64,000 nucleotides of DNA from Butyricicoccus pullicaecorum (GTDB lineage: Bacteria; Bacillota; Clostridia; Oscillospirales; Butyricicoccaceae), in NCBI GenBank assembly GCA_018366035.1, contig JAGZIW010000008.1, forward strand, positions 1-64,000, in the 5' to 3' direction. The notes below the pieces were generated by a model. The model had not been told where the DNA came from. It worked only from the letters and a program-made list of their open reading frames with translations, and ran no database searches. The position numbers and the translations under genes are program-made. Each line of letters opens with the position of its first letter. The first letter of the stretch is position 1. Below are positions 35,564-43,022 of the stretch, piece by piece.

Positions 35564-35774
35564 CTTTTCCCCGCACATGCGGGGGTGATCCCCAGCAGGA
35601 ACGACTTTCACGTTATCCTGCATACTTTTCCCCGCACATGCGGGGGTGATCCTCAGGTTATCAGGCACACATACACCCAGATTCTCTTTTCCCCGCACAT
35701 GCGGGGGTGATCCTCCGCGAAGCTTGGGTGAAATGTGATGTGCTGCCTTTTCCCCGCACATGCGGGGGTGATTC
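35564..35774 (+). CRISPR. Type I-E CRISPR array: 4 repeats, 3 spacers
   Basis: Repeats of 28 bases at 35564-35591, 35625-35652, 35686-35713 and 35747-35774, with the stem CCCCGC/GCGGGG and the end GGTGATCC; the last repeat has one change (GATTC), marking the trailer end. Spacers are each 33 bases (35592-35624, 35653-35685, 35714-35746), period 61. The repeat resembles type I-E repeats of streptococci and lactobacilli. Transcription is inferred left to right, in line with the cas genes and Cas6e cutting. The array is unusually short for a complete system. Confidence 0.97.
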
Positions 35775-35969
35775 CGGATTTTCTCCAACCCTTTTATCAT
35801 ATATGCAGCAGGAGAAAGGGCATCTCTGTATGAGACAGCGTATATGTACAGGAATGAAGAATAGTCTGCGATGAAAGACTTCAAATTGCAGATTTTGCAT
35901 GTTATAAATAAAAATATTTCATGTTAAAAGTGTGTGGATTGGAAATCTATATTGAAATCAGGTGTAAAT

Positions 35970-36197
35970 ATGACCGATGAAGAATTTTTTCGATTAAAAA
36001 TTGGAACTGTGGTGTCTTGGAGATTTGATAAAGATACCTATTATGTAGTTAACCAAGAAGATATCTTTGGCAATGGAAATTATACTCTTGATAGGATGAC
36101 CTTTGGTGCCCGTGAATTAGGTGGAATGCGACAAATCCGAATCTCTAAAAATAATGCATCGTATTGGAGTGTGCAAGGGAGAATCAAAGAAGGATAG
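35970..36197 (+). CDS. Small hypothetical protein, first of the cassette island
   Basis: 75 residues from ATG 35970 (AGGTG upstream; ATG 35934 would add 12). Predicted mixed alpha/beta with TVVSWRFDKDTYYVVNQ and RQIRISKNNASYW; no signal peptide or helix. No family recognised. Thirteen bases after its stop the first full junction motif starts, which it shares with other genes of the island. The 195 bases between the array and this gene hold nothing recognisable. Confidence 0.6.
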   Translation: MTDEEFFRLKIGTVVSWRFDKDTYYVVNQEDIFGNGNYTLDRMTFGARELGGMRQIRISKNNASYWSVQGRIKEG

Positions 36198-36209
36198 CAT
36201 GATAGTAAA

Positions 36210-36250
36210 TTCTGGTTTGGCGAAGAATTGGCAAAGTAGAAAATGGAGGG
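36210..36250 (+). repeat. Cassette-junction motif, copy 1
   Basis: TTCTGGTTTGGCGAAGAATT then GGCAAAGTAGAAAATGGAGG. It matches copies at 40032 and 45175 over the TTC(T/C)(A/G)GTTT...GC..AG..TTG(G/A)CA part and ends in the GGAGG ribosome site of the next gene. The AATTTG part found in other copies is missing here. Confidence 0.6.
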
Positions 36251-36256
36251 ATTATC

Positions 36257-36685
36257 ATGTATAGATTAGAAGCAGAAAACTTCCTCTTAGAATTTGATCC
36301 GATGGTCTATGAAACGGATTTTTCCTTTCCGCTCAATATGAGTTTGCATCTCAAGGTAGTTAGTTATGGGTTTTCTGTTGACTCCATGATGGATATTGAT
36401 GTTTATGGACTTGCAGGTTTTGCCGCATCTCTCAATAGATTGTATGAAACACTGGGAGGTTATGCGAGATTGGAGGAGCCGTATGGTGATAGTTATCTGG
36501 AGTTTACTGTTTGCGGCAGAGGGCATATTCATGTCAAGGGGAGCATCTATCATCATGTAAATGACTGTGAACACGAGCTGACCTTTGAAAATGAATTTGA
36601 CCAAACCTATCTCAAGTGCTTTGCAAAATCCTTATTTGATGATTATAAAAAATATGTGAGAATTTCCTATTTATACGACGAATAA
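36257..36685 (+). CDS. WapI-type immunity protein-like
   Basis: 142 residues, all-beta character, with a pattern (FxLxVxSYGFSVDSMMDIDVYGLAGFAASL ... LYETLGG, then FTVCGRGHIHVKGSIYH) resembling WapI-family immunity proteins, which protect against contact-dependent or polymorphic toxins. No toxin gene is nearby. Ribosome site GGAGGG comes from the junction motif. Identification is by pattern only; it could be another small beta protein. Confidence 0.5.
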   Translation: MYRLEAENFLLEFDPMVYETDFSFPLNMSLHLKVVSYGFSVDSMMDIDVYGLAGFAASLNRLYETLGGYARLEEPYGDSYLEFTVCGRGHIHVKGSIYHHVNDCEHELTFENEFDQTYLKCFAKSLFDDYKKYVRISYLYDE

Positions 36686-36732
36686 ACGAGAAAATAACAG
36701 GAAAAAACTGAAAATTTAGGAGATTTGTTGAT

Positions 36733-37386
36733 ATGAATAAAACTGTGATTTATATACATGGAAAAGGTGGAGATACACAGGAAGCAGCACATTACACATC
36801 GCTTTTTAGAGATTGCGATGTGATTGGTCTTGAATATACTGCGCAGTTTCCATGGGAAGCAAAAGAAGAATTCCCGTTGCTTTTTCAGGCGGCCTGTAAG
36901 GACTGTAAATCCGTTCAGCTGATTGCGAATAGTATAGGTGCTTATTTTGCGCTCAACGCCTTATCCAATCAGAACATAGAGAAGGCATATTTTATTTCGC
37001 CAGTTGTCGATATGGAAAAGCTCATTATAGATATGATGGCTGAGGCGAAGGTTACAGAGACGGAATTGAGAGAGAAAAAGGAAATCCCAACAGGCTTTGG
37101 ACAAATACTTTCGTGGGAATACCTTTGCTATGTAAGAGAAAATCCTGTTACATGGAAAATTCCAACCCATATTCTGTATGGACAAAAGGATCACTTAACC
37201 TCTTATGAAACAATATTTGAATTCACGAAACAAATTGATGCAGAACTGACGGTTATGGAAAATGGAGCGCACTGGTTTCATACAGCGGACGAAATGAAGT
37301 TCCTTGATGATTGGATTAAGAAAGCGTCTGGAATCCTGAAACGGGAGAATCCCAGAGTAAGGCAAGCGTGTAATCCAGTGTCATAG
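36733..37386 (+). CDS. Alpha/beta hydrolase
   Basis: 217 residues. Start VIYIHGKGGDTQEAAHYTSLF with the oxyanion HGKGG. The nucleophile elbow is changed: ANSIGAYFAL (G-less GxSxG, here A-N-S-I-G, Ser near 68). An acid Asp is in YGQKDHLT, and the catalytic His is in NGAHWFHT. Soluble. Substrate unknown. It has its own ATG 36733 with GGAGAT upstream. Part of the small-gene island; unrelated to its neighbours. Confidence 0.78.
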   Translation: MNKTVIYIHGKGGDTQEAAHYTSLFRDCDVIGLEYTAQFPWEAKEEFPLLFQAACKDCKSVQLIANSIGAYFALNALSNQNIEKAYFISPVVDMEKLIIDMMAEAKVTETELREKKEIPTGFGQILSWEYLCYVRENPVTWKIPTHILYGQKDHLTSYETIFEFTKQIDAELTVMENGAHWFHTADEMKFLDDWIKKASGILKRENPRVRQACNPVS

Positions 37387-37450
37387 AGTGATGAAAAACT
37401 CTGGACAAGAGCGTGTTGTATATATTTTTATGCAAAAGAGGAGGGAAAAG

Positions 37451-37873
37451 ATGATTCGAGAATTTCAGGATACAGATACTGAGCAAGTCATGAGGCTGTG
37501 GCTTTCCGGCAATCAGGACGCACATTCTTTTATACCTGAGACATACTGGTGTTCCCATTTTACCGATGTGCAGCAAGCGTTGTTACAGGCAAAGATTTTA
37601 GTGTATGATACAGATGGAGGCATACAGGGATTTATTGGAATGATAAATGGATATATTGCAGGCATTTTTGTAGACAAACATTGCCGTTCCTGTGGAATTG
37701 GTAAGCAGCTTCTGACCTATGTAAAACAGAAATATGATACGCTTTCTCTCAATGTATACCAGAAAAATACAAAAGCAGCTGCATTTTATCATAGAGAGGG
37801 ATTTTCCATCTGCGCAGAAGGAGTGGACGAAGACACCGGAGAAAAAGAATATACGATGCTCTGGGAACGGTAA
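37451..37873 (+). CDS. GNAT-family acetyltransferase
   Basis: 140 residues. Motif A VDKHCRSCGIGKQLL (acetyl-CoA pyrophosphate loop) near 77-92 and motif B NVYQKNTKAAAFYHREGF near 101-118. Transfers acetyl from acetyl-CoA to an amine; substrate unknown, in style like YjaB/RimI-type resistance acetyltransferases. GGAGGG precedes ATG 37451; upstream ATG codons lack a site. Twelve bases separate it from a pseudogene. Confidence 0.85.
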   Translation: MIREFQDTDTEQVMRLWLSGNQDAHSFIPETYWCSHFTDVQQALLQAKILVYDTDGGIQGFIGMINGYIAGIFVDKHCRSCGIGKQLLTYVKQKYDTLSLNVYQKNTKAAAFYHREGFSICAEGVDEDTGEKEYTMLWER

Positions 37874-37885
37874 CATTGGAGAGAG

Positions 37886-38281
37886 ATGAATAAGCTGACA
37901 AAAATAGCAATCATTATATCTCTTTGATCGGGTTTGGCTTGCTTCTGTTTGTCATTGTTTCAGGTGCTGCATATCCTGATTTTTTGTGCAGTCGCAACAG
38001 ATATGAATTTGAACATTCATTATCGTATTCCTAAAAAGCTTGGGAGAGAATCAGTAAAGTATTACTGCCTTATTGAGACGGAAGTGAGAATGGCTCGCAC
38101 TGAAGCGGGGAAAGATATAGATTTGTGTGTCTGTGGAGCCAAGTGGGATACAGATTGCCGGAATCATGCCTAACGATATTTGGAAAGAATGGTATTGCTT
38201 TCTGAAAAAAGATTGGCAGAAGTTTTGGGGTGTAAAATTGATGAATCGGAAGAAAGAGTTGCGTTTCAGTACTTTGACTGA
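37886..38281 (+). pseudogene. Broken small-protein gene with two in-frame stops
   Basis: One frame of 131 codons from ATG 37886 (MNKLTKIAIIISL) to TGA 38279 is interrupted by TGA at 37925-37927 and TAA at 38171-38173. The coding-like character continues through both (hydrophobic N-terminus; later RYLERMVLLSEKRLAEVLGC). A GGAGAG ribosome site precedes the ATG. I recognise no family. The next junction-like motif begins a few bases later, so it occupies a whole cassette slot. Confidence 0.55.
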
Positions 38282-38285
38282 TGAA

Positions 38286-38330
38286 CCTCTGGTGTAACAG
38301 AGAGTTGACTCAGTAGAAAATTTGAATTTT
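38286..38330 (+). repeat. Cassette-junction motif, copy 2
   Basis: CCTCTGGTGTAACAGAGAGT, TGACTCAGTAGAAAATTTGA, ATTTT. It matches copy at 40032 over GAGAGTTGAC...AG(C/T)AGAAAAT. It ends before a variable stretch of about 125 bases that leads to the XRE gene. Confidence 0.55.
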
Positions 38331-38456
38331 CTGTTGAGCCTTCTATGGAGTATTTCGCTATTTTATAGGGATTCCACCTATATTCTACTTATAAGGGATT
38401 TTATTTCAATCATGAAAGAAGTACCATTATATTATGAAATGAATGGAGAAATACAT

Positions 38457-38921
38457 ATGAATCAATTCGTTACAGGAAAATTTATAGCGTTCAAGAGAAA
38501 ACAGAAAAATCTAACGCAGGAACAATTAGCAGAGAAGCTTGGGGTTTCCAATAAGACGATTTCTAAGTGGGAAACTGGCAAGTGTATGCCAGATTATTCT
38601 ATTATAAAAAGTTTATGTCAAGAACTTGAAGTTACAGTGGCAGAACTCATAGATGGAGAAATATCCCAAGAACAGAGCGTTCGCCCTTATGATAATGAGC
38701 AGATTTTAGATTTGTTAAGAAGAACACAAGAATTAGAAAAGCAAAGAAATGTGTTATATGGAATGATGCTTATTGTAATGGGAATTGCATTACAGGCAAT
38801 TTCAGATGCGGTTGGAGGGTCAGATTTTAAGGAATTTATTTCCGGTTCGCTATTGGGATTGTCGATTGGAGAAATGCTGGTTGGAGTTTATGTTGTTGGA
38901 AAATCGTTAGCAGAAAAATAG
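38457..38921 (+). CDS. XRE-family regulator with membrane anchor
   Basis: 154 residues. Helix-turn-helix near 8-62 (RKQKNLTQEQLAEKLGVSNK, TISKWETGKCMPDYS). Then a coiled region with RRTQELEKQRNV and two hydrophobic helices (about 100-118, 128-148). DNA-binding heads tied to the membrane are common in Firmicutes and sense envelope states. ATG 38457 is preceded by GGAG. Target unknown. Confidence 0.8.
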   Translation: MNQFVTGKFIAFKRKQKNLTQEQLAEKLGVSNKTISKWETGKCMPDYSIIKSLCQELEVTVAELIDGEISQEQSVRPYDNEQILDLLRRTQELEKQRNVLYGMMLIVMGIALQAISDAVGGSDFKEFISGSLLGLSIGEMLVGVYVVGKSLAEK

Positions 38922-38931
38922 TTTCCATTTT

Positions 38932-38971
38932 GGAGGAAAGCTGTAAGGCAGAAAATCAAAATTTGGAGGTG
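38932..38971 (+). repeat. Cassette-junction motif, copy 3
   Basis: TGGAGGAAAGCTGTAAGGCA followed by GAAAATCAAAATTTGGAGGT. The core GCAGAAAATCAAAATTTG at 38948-38965 differs from the 45693 copy by two bases. GGAGG serves as ribosome site of the gene at 38980. Upstream part TTTCCATTTTGG aligns with copy 6. Confidence 0.65.
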
Positions 38972-38979
38972 ATAGCATA

Positions 38980-39261
38980 ATGTGTTTGTTTGCGGAAGTT
39001 GTTTTTTATGTTGAACAGCGAAAAAACTTGCCACAGACTGGCTATCGTCCAGATGCGATTTTTAACAAATCGAGAGACTATTGGGGAATTACCTTTGTTG
39101 AACTGTATGTTAACAAATTTGATGTTCCGGATCTGGCAATCATAAAATTTACATTTCAGGATTCTCATTACAAAGAAGTCTATATTGGACAACAATTTTT
39201 AATCATGGAAGGTGGACGCCAAGTAGGTGAGGGGAAAATTATTTTGATAGATATAGATTGA
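38980..39261 (+). CDS. Stand-alone EF-Tu domain-like protein
   Basis: 93 residues resembling the C-terminal beta-barrel of elongation factor Tu: RPDAIFN near 23-29, then TFQDSHYKEVYIGQQFLIMEGG and RQVGEGKIILID, where EF-Tu has FAIREGGRTVGAG. There is no GTPase domain. Function unknown; in a toxin-immunity-like island it may be a decoy or a regulator of EF-Tu-dependent toxins (inference). The ribosome site GGAGG comes from the junction motif. Confidence 0.6.
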   Translation: MCLFAEVVFYVEQRKNLPQTGYRPDAIFNKSRDYWGITFVELYVNKFDVPDLAIIKFTFQDSHYKEVYIGQQFLIMEGGRQVGEGKIILIDID

Positions 39262-39334
39262 TAGAACATGCGAATACAGTGCTATTTTGAAAAATAGTGT
39301 GATAAAAATCAGAATTTATAGAAGAAAATATGAT

Positions 39335-39802
39335 ATGAATTTAACATACAAGAGAGCAACGCTGGAAGATATAGATATATTGACAGAAACAAGAATAGAG
39401 GTATTAAGAGCAGCTAATAAACTTTCTGCTGATACTGATATGAGTGAAGTTGAAAGACAATCTTATAATTATTATCAAAAAGCTCTTTGTGACGGTTCTC
39501 ATATTGCATATTTGGTTTTTGATGAAAACCGTTTTGTAGGGGCTGGTGGTGTTAGTTTTTTTCAAGTAATGCCGACTTACCACAATCCAAGTGGAAACAA
39601 AGCTTATATCATGAATATGTATACTAATCCTGAATATAGAAGATTGGGAATTGCTTATAAAACATTAGATATGCTGATTAGAGATACTAAAAGTAAGAGT
39701 ATTACAGCTATTTCATTAGAAGCAACCGATATGGGGCGACCATTGTATGAAAAGTATGGATTTATAAAAATGAATGATGAAATGGAATTACCAGAGAGAT
39801 AA
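39335..39802 (+). CDS. GNAT-family acetyltransferase
   Basis: 155 residues starting MNLTYKRATLEDIDILTETR. The motif A region is MNMYTNPEYRRLGIAYKTLD, near 97-116, with R-R-L-G-I as the CoA loop. Motif B is LEATDMGRPLYEKYGF. Start ATG 39335 lies after a weak AGAAG site; an upstream ATG at 39287 has no support. Substrate unknown. Not closely similar to the GNAT at 37451 despite their closeness, which argues against local duplication. Confidence 0.82.
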   Translation: MNLTYKRATLEDIDILTETRIEVLRAANKLSADTDMSEVERQSYNYYQKALCDGSHIAYLVFDENRFVGAGGVSFFQVMPTYHNPSGNKAYIMNMYTNPEYRRLGIAYKTLDMLIRDTKSKSITAISLEATDMGRPLYEKYGFIKMNDEMELPER

Positions 39803-39817
39803 ATTAGAATTTGAGGT
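39797..39817 (+). repeat. Shortened junction motif
   Basis: AGATAAATTAGAATTTGAGG. Its first 16 bases are identical to 46761-46776 after another GNAT gene, and AATTTGAGG matches the end of the longer copies. It overlaps the stop codon of the preceding gene and provides the GAGG ribosome site of the next. Confidence 0.5.
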
Positions 39818-39823
39818 GATAAC

Positions 39824-40021
39824 ATGAAAAATAACTCTGATAGAAAGAATGATAACGGTTTAGTGATAGGACTATGTATTGGTGTTGGTATTGGTACAGC
39901 TTTGGGTGTCGTGTTTGATAAGATTGCTATAGGGGTGGCGATAGGTGCTGGTTTGGGACTGGTTTTAGGTACTCTTTATGACTCAAAAAAGAATAAAGAA
40001 GATGATGATGACGAAGAGTAA
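39824..40021 (+). CDS. Small glycine-zipper membrane protein
   Basis: 65 residues: charged N-terminus, two glycine-zipper helices (GLCIGVGIGTALG and VAIGAGLGLVLG) and an acidic tail of six Asp/Glu. Members are found next to toxins or immunity genes but have no assigned role. GAGGTG precedes the ATG. Confidence 0.65.
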   Translation: MKNNSDRKNDNGLVIGLCIGVGIGTALGVVFDKIAIGVAIGAGLGLVLGTLYDSKKNKEDDDDEE

Positions 40022-40031
40022 GGAAAGAAAC

Positions 40032-40086
40032 TTCCAGTTTCGCGGAGAGTTGACAAAGCAGAAAATGAAAATCTTGAAGTTAGGAG
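40032..40086 (+). repeat. Cassette-junction motif, copy 4
   Basis: TTCCAGTTTCGCGGAGAGTT, GACAAAGCAGAAAATGAAAA, TCTTGAAGTTAGGAG. It is the most complete copy, containing both the 5' TTCCAGTTT part and the AGCAGAAAAT core, and ends in AGGAG, the ribosome site of the gene at 40096. A truncated repeat of its beginning (AACTTCCAGCTTGTAGAAAA) occurs at 40481-40500. Confidence 0.65.
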
Positions 40087-40095
40087 AGATGGGAA

Positions 40096-40482
40096 ATGCT
40101 GTTGATTACAGTAAATGAAGACAAAGGCTGGTTATTATCCAGATGGAATCTGACATATGCAGTTGGTTGGGAACAAATATGCAAAGCGGCGCATTTAATG
40201 TTTGATTATTATGATAACCTTGAAATTCTGATTGATCATAAGAAAATAAGAGTGTCATCGAAAGCAGATATCATCAAGCTTACTGAGGCGGGAAGCATGA
40301 CAGTCAGAGGATTTTCAAAAATCCTAGAGGCACTCATGATGGTAACATTTTTTAATCAGACAAACACTGTGAATGTGAGCATTGCTCAGATGACAGATGA
40401 ATTTAAGACCGCTGATTACCAGAGATTCAATATGTCTCTCGGACAATATATGCACAGTATTGAATTATCAATGTACAGATAA
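40096..40482 (+). CDS. Hypothetical protein of the cassette island
   Basis: 128 residues, no signal peptide or membrane helix. Features include DKGWLLSRWNLTYAVGWEQI and a helical C-terminus (FSKILEALMMVTFFNQT). No family recognised. AGGAGAG site upstream. A partial junction motif follows immediately. Confidence 0.65.
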   Translation: MLLITVNEDKGWLLSRWNLTYAVGWEQICKAAHLMFDYYDNLEILIDHKKIRVSSKADIIKLTEAGSMTVRGFSKILEALMMVTFFNQTNTVNVSIAQMTDEFKTADYQRFNMSLGQYMHSIELSMYR

Positions 40483-40500
40483 CTTCCAGCTTGTAGAAAA

Positions 40501-41238
40501 ATGAAAAAAATACCGTTTATCCCAACATTCAGCGCCTTAATTGCACTGGTTTGCGCCGCTCTGTTATTCATAAACTGGAATCCGGAATCCTTGTTTCAAT
40601 CCGAGCAGCCTCCGGTCACAATGCGCGATATCGAACAAAATAGGGGGGATTTTACTGGCTTTCCCGCAGGTGCAGACATTCCCCGTCTATACAGTGCAGC
40701 GGATTTTACAGAAATCAGCGTTGCAGTGGAATATGTGACTGTGGAGCCTGTGGGCATTGTCGAAACCGATGTTTCCAGTCTCAAGCCATGGGTCGATCAC
40801 TATAATACACACACCTATAATGGCAGAACAACCACTGGCAGCCGGCGGGCACAGGTCAAAGTTTCAGGTTTTGACTGGAATTACCTGCCATATTATCTGT
40901 TGGAGCTTCCGGATCATACCTACATCGTGGCACAGATCCCACAGGAATCAGCGAAAGCAGTACAAAGAGGGGAGCGTATTACACTTCCCGTTGGACAGAA
41001 AGCAGGCATGACGGACATTGCCCGCAGACATCTTTCCGCCATCTGTGAGGAATATGGAGCAGATATGAATGGTGTGTTCTATGCTTTTGATAACAAATGG
41101 CAGGCAGAACACCATTCTATTTGTTTGCTGCTTCGCTTCGGAGCTGCCGCCTTGCTTTGGCTTGTGTTGTCTGTCGGGCTGACACTCTACGGATTCTTAC
41201 AGAGAAAAGGAAAAAAGGAAACAGATATCACTGGATAA
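40501..41238 (+). CDS. Membrane protein with large outer domain, unknown
   Basis: 245 residues: N-terminal helix (about 8-26), an extracytoplasmic domain of ~170 residues with Arg/Asp/Tyr-rich beta segments (HTYNGRTTTGSRRAQVKVSG, YLPYYLLELPDHTYIVAQIP), and a C-terminal helix (about 207-232) with a lysine-rich tail. No family recognised. G+C content is higher than that of the small genes before it. The gene ends 31 bases before a strong hairpin. Confidence 0.75.
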   Translation: MKKIPFIPTFSALIALVCAALLFINWNPESLFQSEQPPVTMRDIEQNRGDFTGFPAGADIPRLYSAADFTEISVAVEYVTVEPVGIVETDVSSLKPWVDHYNTHTYNGRTTTGSRRAQVKVSGFDWNYLPYYLLELPDHTYIVAQIPQESAKAVQRGERITLPVGQKAGMTDIARRHLSAICEEYGADMNGVFYAFDNKWQAEHHSICLLLRFGAAALLWLVLSVGLTLYGFLQRKGKKETDITG

Positions 41239-41268
41239 CAGAAAGAAGGCAAATACTTGTCAATGACG

Positions 41269-41311
41269 AAAAGCGGCGCCTCCCGCGGATAGATCTGCGG
41301 GAGGCGCTGCT
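41269..41311 (-). terminator. Terminator of the YoaK gene (bidirectional)
   Basis: A 15-bp stem with one mismatch (41272-41286 with 41297-41311). On the minus strand it is followed by TTTT; on the plus strand the flank is A-rich. It separates the convergent membrane-protein gene and yoaK. Confidence 0.8.
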
Positions 41312-41335
41312 AAAAAATGGATTTCAGTGCTGGCA

Positions 41336-42055
41336 TCAATGTCCGTGCGGTGTGCGAGACAGCTCGTCATGCTCACTCACAAGATCAGCGTGAATCAAAT
41401 TTACAAGAATTATCAAGAGCGGGACAATTGCCAGCCAAATGGATTTTTCCTGTAAAAGTGGAGCAGAAAAGCTAAGCAGTACGCCGCCGCCAAAGAAGCT
41501 CAGCAGCATAAGCAGATGAATCTTTCCGCGGTGCGCAGCAGCCGTATCGTGTTTTCGCATAATTTTAGCGGCTGCTACGCCAAGCTGACGAACGTGGTTG
41601 GTACAGAAGGTCGTTGCCATGGGGATTCCCTCTGCCTGTCGAAAGGTATTATATTGCATTGCGGCAATAAAATTGATGATGATTTGAATAATCTGGTGCG
41701 GAATGGTGAGCGGAACCAGCCCAATGACAAATAGTATAAACGTTTCGATGGCAATGAGCAAGGTATCCCATCGCACAAGGCTATGGTGCTTTACAGTGGA
41801 GGGAAGCGCTTCGGAAAGAAATGTCCCTGCGATATATGCTGCAAAGGGGATCAAAAAATATAGACCATCTCTCCATCTGCCTTCTCCAAAGGCAATCGAC
41901 ATGATAACGATATTGGCGGTCTGTGCATTGCAGAAGGCGCCGCCGCGTAATATAAATGTATATGCGCCCATCATGCCGGAAACGGCCATCAGCAGCATAA
42001 ACACATAGTTCCGTTCACAGCGCAGATAGTATTCTTGATTGCTGTTAGATTCCAT
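41336..42055 (-). CDS. YoaK/DUF1275 membrane protein
   Basis: 239 residues with six hydrophobic helices. Family marks are SGMMGAYTFILRGGAFCNAQTANIV near 26-50 and the central MQYNTFRQAEGIPMATTFCTNHVRQLG near 135-161. Role unknown; transport has been suggested. CAGGAGGG ribosome site. Monocistronic; the start is at the edge of a 400-base gap with the receiver-protein gene. Confidence 0.88.
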   Translation of the reverse strand: MESNSNQEYYLRCERNYVFMLLMAVSGMMGAYTFILRGGAFCNAQTANIVIMSIAFGEGRWRDGLYFLIPFAAYIAGTFLSEALPSTVKHHSLVRWDTLLIAIETFILFVIGLVPLTIPHQIIQIIINFIAAMQYNTFRQAEGIPMATTFCTNHVRQLGVAAAKIMRKHDTAAAHRGKIHLLMLLSFFGGGVLLSFSAPLLQEKSIWLAIVPLLIILVNLIHADLVSEHDELSRTPHGH

Positions 42056-42247
42056 AAGGGTTCCCTCCTGTCGAAGTTTAGTATAGGCACAGGACAGCGA
42101 ATTGTCAAATACTTATTTGCGGGAATCAAAGACAGCAGATAAGGCTGCCAAAGAATGGCTGCGCGGCATGCGATACAACTTGTTATTTGTGAAAATTCTG
42201 ATAGATACCACAACAATAGGTTGCAGGGTAGTATTTTCTCTACGCAT
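42056..42247. other. Intergenic region upstream of yoaK and the receiver gene
   Basis: The first part of a 400-base gap. It should carry the yoaK promoter, but no clear -35/-10 pair was found. Copy B of the dispersed repeat and a possible structured RNA occupy the remainder of the gap (to 42459). Confidence 0.3.
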
Positions 42248-42298
42248 ATGGTATAATAATTAAGCGGCTACTATATTGGATATTTCATGATGATACCA
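42248..42298. repeat. Dispersed ~51-bp repeat, copy B
   Basis: Begins ATGGTATAATA and closes with GATACCAT, so its ends (ATGGTAT and ATACCAT) are inverted copies. It shares the TTGGATATTTCATG stretch and layout with copy A at 25899 but has lost the perfect palindrome. Confidence 0.5.
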
Positions 42299-42371
42299 TC
42301 AGCGGCATCATACTTTTGATGAGATAGATGCAATTATCCGATGTATCTTTATGAGGGAACACATAAGATAG

Positions 42372-42418
42372 AACGACGCCAAAGGACGGCGATGTCGCAG
42401 GTAAGGGTGACTGCCGTT
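42372..42418 (+). ncRNA. Possible structured leader RNA upstream of the receiver gene
   Basis: AACG at 42372-42375 can pair with CGTT at 42415-42418, enclosing two small hairpins: GAC-GCC/GGC..GTC (42375-42396) and GCAG/CTGC (42397-42414). It is 40 bases before the receiver gene. A three-way junction with A/G-rich loops hints at a riboswitch-like element; it does not match the c-di-GMP, fluoride or manganese consensus sequences as I recall them. Short stems can occur by chance. Confidence 0.25.
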
Positions 42419-42459
42419 AAAATACTATAAGTGATACGCAAAAACAGGAGAATATGGTT

Positions 42460-42912
42460 ATGAAACAGATTATGATTATTGATGATGATCCCATTAGCGT
42501 GGCAATTGTCAAAGCATGGCTTGCAGCGGATTATGAAGTCATCACAAATGCTTCCGGTTTACAGGCATTGGGACATTTACAAAAAAATGAGCCGCCGGAT
42601 TTGATTTTGCTGGATATTGTAATGCCGGGAACAGATGGCATGCAGGTGCTCAAGGTGCTCAAGGAGACTCCAAAGCTTGCGACCATTCCAGTTATTTTCC
42701 TCACCAGCATGGACAGTCCGGATATTCAGCTCGAGGGGTATATTCATGGCGTAGATGATTTTCTGCAAAAGCCGGTAGATGAAAGACTGCTCAAGCTGAA
42801 AATTCAGCGCCAGCTGTATATATCTGGCTTGAAGAAGGAAAATATGCGTTTGAAGCAGTCGGCACAGATGATTAAAATACAAATCGATCAGGTTTTGGAT
42901 AAGTTTTTATAA
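42460..42912 (+). CDS. Stand-alone receiver-domain protein
   Basis: 150 residues: receiver domain with DDD (about 7-9), phospho-acceptor Asp in LILLDIVMPG (about 51) and QKPVDE, followed by a short coiled region (about 120-150), without an output domain. ATG 42460 has AGGAG nine bases upstream; ATG 42454 is too close to it. Single-domain receivers pass phosphoryl groups on or sequester kinases; no kinase is adjacent. Confidence 0.82.
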   Translation: MKQIMIIDDDPISVAIVKAWLAADYEVITNASGLQALGHLQKNEPPDLILLDIVMPGTDGMQVLKVLKETPKLATIPVIFLTSMDSPDIQLEGYIHGVDDFLQKPVDERLLKLKIQRQLYISGLKKENMRLKQSAQMIKIQIDQVLDKFL

Positions 42913-42955
42913 TCAGCGCGTCCCCAAAAATCATGTTCTAAAAAATAGGATTCAC

Positions 42956-42981
42956 AGCCGGTCAAAATGATTTGACCGGCT
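42956..42981 (+). terminator. Hairpin after the receiver gene
   Basis: A perfect 11-bp stem (42956-42966 with 42971-42981) and ATGA loop. No strong T-run follows, so termination may be weak; it could also be a processing site before mntP. Confidence 0.5.
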
Positions 42982-43022
42982 CTAAATAAGTAAATCATCA
43001 AAGGAGGCTGCAATTTGTATCT

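Noticed and set aside
35555..35884. 109-codon minus-strand frame across the CRISPR array
   Set aside because: Its translation consists of the periodic peptides (PPHVRGK, TPACAGK) that arise from repeats; not a gene.
36200..40090. Integron attC sites for the junction motif
   Set aside because: No paired R/L boxes with the GTTRRRY core and no integron integrase; the motif also supplies a ribosome site, unlike attC.
42361..42420. c-di-GMP, fluoride or manganese riboswitch
   Set aside because: The conserved core bases of these classes, as I recall them, are not present.
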